Assembly: GCA_001606155.1 (NCBI GenBank) | Contig: LODT01000004.1 | Location: 930,001 to 994,000 of the forward strand | Length of the DNA: 64,000 nt | Reading direction: 5' to 3' | Source of the DNA: Tieghemostelium lacteum | Taxonomy: Eukaryota; Evosea; Eumycetozoa; Dictyosteliales; Raperosteliaceae | Position numbers and translations under genes: made by a program | The notes under the pieces: generated by a model | What the model saw: the letters and a program-made list of their open reading frames with translations, nothing else | Databases searched by the model: none | What the model was told of the DNA's origin: nothing | Part shown: positions 56,633 through 64,000 of the stretch, piece after piece | Position numbering within the stretch: position 1 is the first letter of the stretch | How the letters are laid out: the number at the start of each line of letters is the position of its first letter

Positions 56633-58327
56633 ATGTCAATACCAAAAATATTATTAATAAAGATATTAGAATATCTTTATAATAGTTATCAATCTGATGT
56701 TTCAAATATTAGATTTAAACTTTATAAATTTATATCTTTGATAAATAGAGATTGTAGAGATAGTATAGCACCAAGATTTAGATATTCACTAACAATATTA
56801 AACGAATCTACATTGAATGCATTAGTATCATTGACATCAAAAGAAAGGGGTATTATAGATTATGTTTCACTTTCCATTAATCCAGAGACCCTTGTTCAAT
56901 ATCAACATTCAATAGATTTGATAATACCTTTTGTCAAAAATGTAAACTTGGCATATTCATTAGAATATATGAAATATTTCACTGCAAGTGAATCCATGAC
57001 ATTTATAGTTAAATGTTTACCTGAAAACCTACCTCCAATTCCAAGTCATTTAAAATCGATTAATGTGAGTGGAACACAAGTCGACATTGATGATATAATT
57101 AGTAGAATAACTAAAGATTGTCCTTCGCTAGAATCCATTGAGATCAAATGTTTCTATGACTACTACCAAATATCTAATACCAGTTGTCTAATTAATATCC
57201 AATCCGTGCAATTTTCATATGCTACAATCAATGTAACAGCTATAGTAGATCTAATCGAACACTCTAAAATGACTAAACTGGTACTTGATAGGATTAATAT
57301 AATGGATGAAAATATATCCGAAGATGAACCTAATAATAGGTTAATCCCATATGATACTGTTATGGGAGCTGTAGGTCAATCAACTTCACTTGTAGAATTT
57401 AGTTTGTTACCTCTATCTGGGGTCACATCGGTACATCTAAGTACTCTAGTTCGATGTCTAAACCAAACCAAAACATTAAAAACATTGAGATTGGGTACAA
57501 TGAACGCACATTTCGATGAAAGACATGAAATTAGAAATCAGACACTAGAATATTTTTCATTACCATGTTTGCAAATAGACCAATTTTTACATTCTAATGA
57601 AATTGTCACTAATTTTTGGGATTCTCCATCATATCTAAAATCATTGGTTTTACCTGAGACTTTGAAACAATTCAGTACATTTGATCTTACCAATCACCAA
57701 AATCTCACTGAAATTACTGGTCATAATAATAACGAAACCTTTAATGTACTCTCTCAAATTCTATCAGAACAACCACCAAATCTAAAAAATGTCATGATTA
57801 TGAATGCTAGAAAATTTAAAGTCGATTCTGAAAAGTCCAATAACCTAGTGGACTCTATTCGAAACAATAGCATTATAGAGTCATTTTCTAGTGCCTTCGG
57901 TCTACCAAAAAATTTATTTTTGGATCTAATATCATTGAATCATCAATCACTAAAATCTCTGAATATCAGTGTAAATTGTCCGGATATGACACTTATGAGT
58001 AGTATATTACCAATACTATCAAATAACAATACATTGACACACCTGTCATTTGATGACAACCCAAATTCTCCCTATAAATTCATTAGTTCACTTATACCTC
58101 TACTAAAATTCCAAACTATTGAGTCATTAGAATGTAAGATTTCATATCTTCAACATAGTGACTCTAAAGTTACAACTGAACAATGGAAACAACTCTACAA
58201 TGATTTTCAATCTACTCTATTATCCAATCTCAATCATCTAAGACACCTAAGTATCACACCACTACCTATAGAACTTCAAAAATTCCAAGATTTAATTTTT
58301 AGATATTTTCTAAATAAAAAATGTTAA
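56633..58327 (+). CDS. F-box-like/LRR protein
   Basis: 564 aa, one exon. The N-terminus MSIPKILLIKILEYLYNSYQ, then LYKFISLINRDCRDSIAPRF, fits an F-box-like fold seen in many dictyostelid LRR proteins. About 15 irregular leucine-rich units follow (LVEFSLLPLSG, LKSLNISVNC, LRHLSITPLP). Related in layout, but not clearly by sequence, to the minus-strand family. It starts only 68 bp after the NTPase stop. Confidence 0.72.
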   Translation: MSIPKILLIKILEYLYNSYQSDVSNIRFKLYKFISLINRDCRDSIAPRFRYSLTILNESTLNALVSLTSKERGIIDYVSLSINPETLVQYQHSIDLIIPFVKNVNLAYSLEYMKYFTASESMTFIVKCLPENLPPIPSHLKSINVSGTQVDIDDIISRITKDCPSLESIEIKCFYDYYQISNTSCLINIQSVQFSYATINVTAIVDLIEHSKMTKLVLDRINIMDENISEDEPNNRLIPYDTVMGAVGQSTSLVEFSLLPLSGVTSVHLSTLVRCLNQTKTLKTLRLGTMNAHFDERHEIRNQTLEYFSLPCLQIDQFLHSNEIVTNFWDSPSYLKSLVLPETLKQFSTFDLTNHQNLTEITGHNNNETFNVLSQILSEQPPNLKNVMIMNARKFKVDSEKSNNLVDSIRNNSIIESFSSAFGLPKNLFLDLISLNHQSLKSLNISVNCPDMTLMSSILPILSNNNTLTHLSFDDNPNSPYKFISSLIPLLKFQTIESLECKISYLQHSDSKVTTEQWKQLYNDFQSTLLSNLNHLRHLSITPLPIELQKFQDLIFRYFLNKKC

Positions 58328-58441
58328 TGTAACAAATTGGATATAAATAAATAATTTAGTTTATCTCTTTCCCCAATCCGAACAGTAAATTGAAATATTT
58401 AAAAAATTTTTTATTTTACATCAGAAACTTTGTTAGGAACA

Positions 58442-59182
58442 ATGATCGAAAAAATAGTTACACCAGGTCAAAGACTTTATAAAGAAAGCGATTATATATC
58501 ATCAGAAGGAACATATGTACATAAAGGTTATATTTATTCATCCGTTTTAGGATTTTCACATATAATAAAGAGAACAGAAGAATCTATAAAAAAAGAACCG
58601 AATACAGTGCAACCAATGAATACCGATCATGACGATAATATAGAATTGAATAATAATAGTAGTGGTAGTAATAATAGAGACTTTGTTGTAGTTTTAAAAG
58701 AGAGAGAACCTAGTATAGTTCCTGAAATTGGAAGTGTTGTTACAGTACAAGTTCTAAGAATTAATCCAAAATTGGCAAATGTTGCCATATTATGTGTTGG
58801 TACTAAAGCTCTAAAAGAGACTTTTAATGGAATTATTAGAGTTCAAGATGTACAGGCAACTGAAATTGATAAAGTTGAAATTTATAAATCATTTAGACCT
58901 GGTGATATAGTTTTAGCTCAAATTGTAATTATTTATACACTAGTTTCATGAATAGGTTGATTTCTAATACACATGTTATCTATTACACAGATATCATTAG
59001 GTGACTCTAGGTCCTATTATTTATCTACAGCTAAAAATGAATTAGGTGTAGTTTTTGCTCAGAGTTCAGCAGGATCAACAATGATTCCTATTAGTTGGAA
59101 TCAAATGCAGTGTCCTAAAACTAAATTAAAAGAATTTAGAAAAGTAGCAAAGATGGAAAAGGATGATGAACAAAAATCTTAA
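58442..59182 (+). CDS. exosc1: exosome complex component CSL4
   Basis: Exons 58442-58924 and 58991-59182 join in phase 0 to give 224 aa. The N-terminal domain (VTPGQRLYKESDYISSEGTY) and S1 domain (VGTKALKETFNGIIRVQDV) are followed by the highly conserved end ISLGDSRSYYLSTAKNELGV, FAQSSAGSTMIPISWNQMQC and KEFRKVAK. Human EXOSC1 reads ISLGDAQSNYLLTTAENELGV at the same place. CSL4 caps the RNA exosome in nucleus and cytosol. An Asn/Ser insertion splits the linker. Confidence 0.93.
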
Positions 59183-59492
59183 ATAAACTATATATCCTCT
59201 AAATTCTAAAAGTACAAACAGCCTACACTATGTGACAACCAACCATATTGGATAAAAAAATATAATATCAAAGAGAGGAGGGTTTATTTAAGTTGGAAAT
59301 AGAAATAGTTCGAATATTATGATTTGGTGAAATCAAAATCCGATCTTTGGACTCAGAAAAATCAAGATCGAACACATCTCAAAAAAAATTTTAATTTTTT
59401 TTTATTATTACCCCACTTGATAGTTTTAACCTTTTTTTTTTAATTATTTTTTAATTTATATAATATATTTAATTAGTAATGTTAAAGTTGAT
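59183..59492. other. intergenic spacer
   Basis: Promoter-type DNA with A- and T-runs at 59380-59450. No other feature. Confidence 0.4.
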
Positions 59493-61064
59493 ATGAATAG
59501 ATCATCATCAATATTAACTACAAATATGCCGACAAATACAACTACAACAACAATGACAAGTGTTAGTAGTAGTAATAATAATAACAATAACATTCAAAAT
59601 GAAAGTAGTGGGGACTCTCTATTAGAAACATTACCAATGGAGATTATAGAGAATATTTTAAAGTATTTGAATCAGAGAGAGTTATCAATTACATGTAGAG
59701 TTTCAAAATCATGGAATAGGATAATATATCTGTTGTGGCATACTATTGACCTATCGAAATCGCACCATCATTTTACACATTTATCTAGTAAACTCAAACA
59801 ATCACTACAAAAGGTGAAAAAAAATAAGATTGGCTATCTACAGGCTATATTTCAGAATCTAGTGAACAATAATGGTTTCTTTATACCGCCTTTGGTGACC
59901 AATCCCGATTCATATAGCAATAGTAATAAGGTATCTTCAACTGCATCTTCGGCGAATGCGAATGGAAGTGGTTCTATAAACCCTGCCATTTTTCAAAAGA
60001 ATATAGTTCAACAGCAATCAACTGCAAAGAGAATACAACAGGAGATACAAGATCGTTTGGAAAAGAGAATAGAAAACTTTTTCCAAACACTTTGTTTTAG
60101 ACATCATAGAATTGAGGTTTTGGACCTCAGTGGTTGTTCTGACTTGAAAATGGATAGTCTGTTACTGATGGTACAGACTTTTTCACAGACTCTACAGAAA
60201 CTAATGACGAGAAGATGTAAATCAAATACAATGACTGATATGGCATTTTCAGAGATATTTCAGTATCTTCCTAAACTAAAGACACTGGCTATTGGTGAGA
60301 TGCCAATGGTTGGTGAGATTTCAATAGGTGCAATGATACATCATTGTCCTTTGATTGATGCTTTGGGGCTTGGTCAATGTCAGGGAATGAATGATGATTC
60401 TATTATAGCTCTAAGTAAGAGCTCTCAAGCAAAATCGTTGCATACTATAGGATTGAATAACCTCAGTTCTTTGGGTGACCATTGTATTCGAGAACTCGGT
60501 ACACATGCTCCCAATCTAGTTATATTCAGTGTAAATAATATCCGATCACTGACATCGGACACACTTTCCACTATATTTTTAAATTGTTCACTAATGGGAT
60601 CAATTGATCTCAGTGGATGTATGCAAACGGATGATTCTGTACTGGTTAGTATCTCTAAATCATGTACTCAACTGTTCCAATTCAATATCAGTAGAATTCA
60701 AAAAATCACATCTTATTCCATCAATTTGGTCATAAGAAAATGTAAAAATTTGAGAATTCTGTTGCTTAGTAAGACAATGGTCGACGATGACTGTGTCCTT
60801 TCGATGATTGATAACTTGAATCTTGAGACTCTGTATGCGCCTGGGTGTACGGGTATCACTGATGTCTCAGTTCAGAGTTTCCTCAATTTAGGTCCAGAAA
60901 GATTATCCAAAATGTTTATTAATTTTTCACAATGTCTACATATTTCACAATCACTCATTAGTATACTGCAATCTCTCACAAAATCTTCATTATCACCAAC
61001 CAACAACCATGCATTTATGGAAATTACTCCATCTCAAGACTCTGATTTGGAATCGACAAAATAA
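59493..61064 (+). CDS. F-box and leucine-rich repeat protein (FBXL type)
   Basis: 523 aa, one exon. After a Thr/Asn-rich start comes a good F-box (SLLETLPMEIIENILKYLNQ then RVSKSWNRIIYLLWHTIDLS, ~45-95). A Lys/Gln-rich linker with a coiled-coil-like piece follows. Then about ten cysteine-containing LRRs of the FBXL/AMN1 kind (IEVLDLSGCSDLKMDSL, LMGSIDLSGCMQTDDSV, LETLYAPGCTGITDVSV). Predicted SCF ubiquitin-ligase substrate receptor. Convergent with the next gene with 23 bp between the stops. Confidence 0.85.
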   Translation: MNRSSSILTTNMPTNTTTTTMTSVSSSNNNNNNIQNESSGDSLLETLPMEIIENILKYLNQRELSITCRVSKSWNRIIYLLWHTIDLSKSHHHFTHLSSKLKQSLQKVKKNKIGYLQAIFQNLVNNNGFFIPPLVTNPDSYSNSNKVSSTASSANANGSGSINPAIFQKNIVQQQSTAKRIQQEIQDRLEKRIENFFQTLCFRHHRIEVLDLSGCSDLKMDSLLLMVQTFSQTLQKLMTRRCKSNTMTDMAFSEIFQYLPKLKTLAIGEMPMVGEISIGAMIHHCPLIDALGLGQCQGMNDDSIIALSKSSQAKSLHTIGLNNLSSLGDHCIRELGTHAPNLVIFSVNNIRSLTSDTLSTIFLNCSLMGSIDLSGCMQTDDSVLVSISKSCTQLFQFNISRIQKITSYSINLVIRKCKNLRILLLSKTMVDDDCVLSMIDNLNLETLYAPGCTGITDVSVQSFLNLGPERLSKMFINFSQCLHISQSLISILQSLTKSSLSPTNNHAFMEITPSQDSDLESTK

Positions 61065-61087
61065 TAAATTTAAATATTTATTTACAT

Positions 61088-63909
61088 TTAGGTATTACAA
61101 TAGTAGAATTTCATTGTTATTGGATCTTCATAGAAACATTTGAAATTAAATGTATTTACATTTGGAGGTAGTGGAAAATACTCTATAGTTGACATTAACT
61201 TTAATTCTAATAAATTAACAGAATCGTTTCTTTGAAGTAGATTAAAGATTCTCTGAATTTGTGTTACAGTATTTTCATGATAAATCTGTAAATTATTTTT
61301 TCTAAAATCTTTAAAGGTATTAGCTATAGCTCTCTCATTATCATTTTCAAGAACCATTGTAATCAATAGAGTAGTTATACTTCTACACTTTTCAAAACTG
61401 TTCAAATAGATTGGAATTCTGTTAATGTGGTCATCAATAACCAGTGTAGTTAGATTTACCAATACATTATCAAAAAGTAATGATCTTACATCATTTATAG
61501 GATCTTTAATTGCAAGTGCAGATTGACAAAATACCAACTTTCTCAGACCTTTTAGATAAGGTATTGGAGTACTAAATACTATTCCAGTTATAGGAAATGT
61601 TGTAAATGTCAATTTTCTAATATACTGATAATAGGATGCCAGTTTAGTCCTATCCATAGATGTGTTATCTATAACTAATTGAATTCCGGGATGATTGGAT
61701 TCAATGTAGTCTGACATTGCTACCAATAATTCAAATGAGCTTCCATAGTTTGCCATATTTTTGAAATGTACTTTTCTGAGAGTTGGGTGGTTCCAAATCA
61801 TAGATTTCAGAATATCAATATATTCTGGTTTAATTTGAGTATTTGTAAACGACACTGCAAATGTCTCCAAAATTGGTAGTCTCATACATGAAATTATAGT
61901 TGGATCAAAATTATAAACCACAAGTTTTCTTAGATTACCTAACTTATTGTGTAATAGAAATTGGTTATATTCAAGGTGAACCATCATTATATACATTGAC
62001 TCTGCTTGTCTGAGAAAGTCATGTAAATTCAGAGTTAATACAGTTGAATGGTCACTGCTATGGTATGTAGAAAGTGATGTAAATGCTGTTGGATTGGACA
62101 ATGAATAGGGTGATTGGTTAGGTGCTATGACATTAGTGGGATACCTCACTAATAACAATTTAGAGTATTTTAGAAAGTCTTTGGATACCCTAATTAGTGA
62201 TCTATATACCCATTTATAATCAATATTTTTTCTTTTACAAGATAGTAGTTTGGAGATTATGGTTTTAATTATTATTGGTGGAAGAGGTGGAATTGTAGTT
62301 GTAACTGGGGAGACAGGAACTTGAAATTCTATAGATTTTACTTCTTTTGTAGAAATTCTCAAGATTTCTCTTAGATAGTTTTCATCTAGATAATGTTGGT
62401 ATTTTGGTAGAATATAGTTACAAAATAGGAGGAAATCATTCTTTTTGTCTTGTTTAAATATAATTAATAATGATTTTAGGAGGATGAGTATGATTTCTTT
62501 GTGATCTTCAGGATGATCTTTTTGAAAGAGATAGTCAACTAAATCCAACTGAAATAGATAGGTATTCTTAAATATGGAAAACAACAGTGTTGATTGGAAT
62601 AGTTTTAGATATCTATCAGCTAGAGTGTTATCATCAACAGTTAGCTTTATAAATTCACCATATTGTGGTACATGGGTCTTAAATGTTTCAGCATTGGTCA
62701 TTTGGTTAATATATATCCTGTCTAGTGTAACTAATTGATTTATATACTCTGGTTTAACCTCCAAGAGATTATTAATGAGTATCAATCCATTTTCCAATTT
62801 ATGAGCATCTATATCAATGGAATTCTCAAATTCTTCACTCTGAATAGCCTTCAGTATCTCATCAGAGTATTCTAACAGAATTTGATTGTTTTTCAGACAT
62901 TGAATGAACATTAGGTACTTTTTTGGTTTGACACCTAACGTAGCATAAATATCCTGAGCTATGTTTACCAGTTTGGTTTTTATACGTGATATGGTTTTAC
63001 CTTTCAATATACCTTTACGGTTTTCTAATAGCTCTGAAATCTTATTATGGTCATTATATAGATTTAATGTTGAATGGCAATCTTTAATGTACACCAAGAT
63101 TTCTGTATTCTGAGTCAACATATATACTGAAACTACATATTCTATATAGGTTTTATGAGAATTATCAGCAGATAAAACTGATAGGTATTTGGTTAATGGA
63201 TATTCACCAGGTTGCTCAATTCTTTTAATTAATATTTCAAAACATATTAGATAATATTTTATATATCCTGATGCTTTGGAAATTGATTGAAATATAGTAT
63301 CAAGTGATTCTAGATATTCAATAGGATCTATACTAGTGTCATCCTATAAGATAGATTAGAAAATATTTTTCAAAGGTTTGATATATATTTACATACCATT
63401 GATAAATTTCTTAGTAGATTGTAGAGAAATTGAATTTTATATTCTGGTGTTGAAGTATTTTGTAATTGTTTGTAATGTGAAAATGAAAGATGTTTACTAT
63501 ACTTTTTAATGAGTTTAAGTGACTGATGATTAATTGAGCTTCTGTCATTTAGATATACCATAATGGTATCTTTTATAAGATTACTATGATTAGATATCAA
63601 TGAAGGTTTACATATTATCAATAAGCCTTGAATGAATAGATGTGATTTGGTAGAATAATGTTCCCTCATATATTCAAAGAAGACATTTTCACTTAAATCT
63701 ATTAAGTATTCAAAATGTTTCTTAAAGTTTAATATATAATATATATAGGTTCTTTCCTATAAAGGTTGAGAAACATGGTTATTAGCATCATGCAAGAGAG
63801 TAATACAAAAGAAATATATATTTACATTAAATAGATTATTGTCAATTAGTGCTTTGATAATTTCGCTCCATGATTCAGTGCTTACTGGGAAAGCAGTTGA
63901 AGTTTCCAT
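61088..63909 (-). CDS. large helical / F-box-like / LRR protein, possibly 5'-partial
   Basis: Exons 63909-63826, 63756-63397 and 63343-61088, all phase 0, give 899 aa from the first in-frame ATG. The frame stays open without an ATG to the right edge (63910-64000), so the start may lie outside. Residues ~1-440 are helical, HEAT-like. An F-box-like motif lies mid-protein (IPPLPPIIIKTIISKLLSCK, then YRSLIRVSKDFLKYSK). LRR-like units follow (LGNLRKLVVYN, LPILETFAVSFT, LKGLRKLVFCQ). A central rather than N-terminal F-box is unusual for this kind of protein. Function unknown. Confidence 0.7.
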
Positions 63910-64000
63910 AATATTTAATAGAAAATTGAGGAAATGGGTGAGTGAGTGGGTGATGATTGGTAATCCCAATTTGGAGATTTCCAAAGTCACTGATAAAAAT

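Noticed and set aside
1-64000. tRNA genes, CRISPR arrays, LTR or DIRS elements
   Set aside because: No B-box tRNA motif in a cloverleaf context, no spaced direct repeats, and no reverse transcriptase, integrase or capsid-like reading frame seen by eye.

Overview
The window is nuclear DNA of a dictyostelid social amoeba. It has A+T-rich spacers with long poly-T and poly-A runs, short AT-rich introns (mostly 55-90 nt, GTATGT/GTAAGT/GTAGGT to AG), asparagine and glutamine tracts, and dictyostelid hallmark families: a Psi/DicA PA14 protein with CTDC-type cysteine repeats, a SecG ankyrin-Sec7-PH protein, a VIT-vWA protein and a CBM49 secreted protein. Coding DNA is less A+T-rich and has fewer homopolymer tracts than Dictyostelium discoideum, so a Cavenderia/Heterostelium/Acytostelium-type genome is more likely. 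That placement is inference. I see no tRNA, rRNA, CRISPR or intact transposon.

Region 1 (1-46.3 kb) is a dense housekeeping and signalling block, much of it in convergent or divergent pairs. In order it holds: an unrecognised partial gene, a B-box/propeller protein, TRAPPC1/Bet5, an RNFT-type RING membrane protein, a VIT-vWA protein, a nodulin-like MFS transporter, COMMD2, an unrecognised helical protein, a G-alpha subunit fused to an N-terminal PH domain, a UBXN4/erasin orthologue, a lysosomal-type acid lipase, a lipoate-protein ligase, SecG, an LRR-like family member, a Psi protein, a small membrane protein, the OST subunit KCP2, an unrecognised serine-rich protein, a TRAF7-like RING-WD40 ligase, a TALE homeobox factor, an EF-hand mitochondrial carrier, RNase P p30, a zinc-knuckle SDR-like protein, a haspin-like kinase, a p31comet orthologue and a CBM49 protein.

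Region 2 (46.6-58.4 kb) is accessory in character. It has three copies of a diverged F-box-like/LRR family (one a frameshifted pseudogene), a related F-box-like LRR gene, a Crinkler/RHS-like P-loop NTPase, a coiled-coil gene with an R-x5-H motif suggestive of HEPN, an inverted broken remnant of that gene's 3' end, and small orphan ORFs. Region 3 (58.4-64 kb) returns to exosome CSL4, an FBXL protein and a large helical/F-box-like/LRR protein that may run off the right edge.

Several loci were rebuilt across introns by matching splice phase and family alignment; exon coordinates are given in each entry. All family assignments are from reading translated motifs, without database searches.
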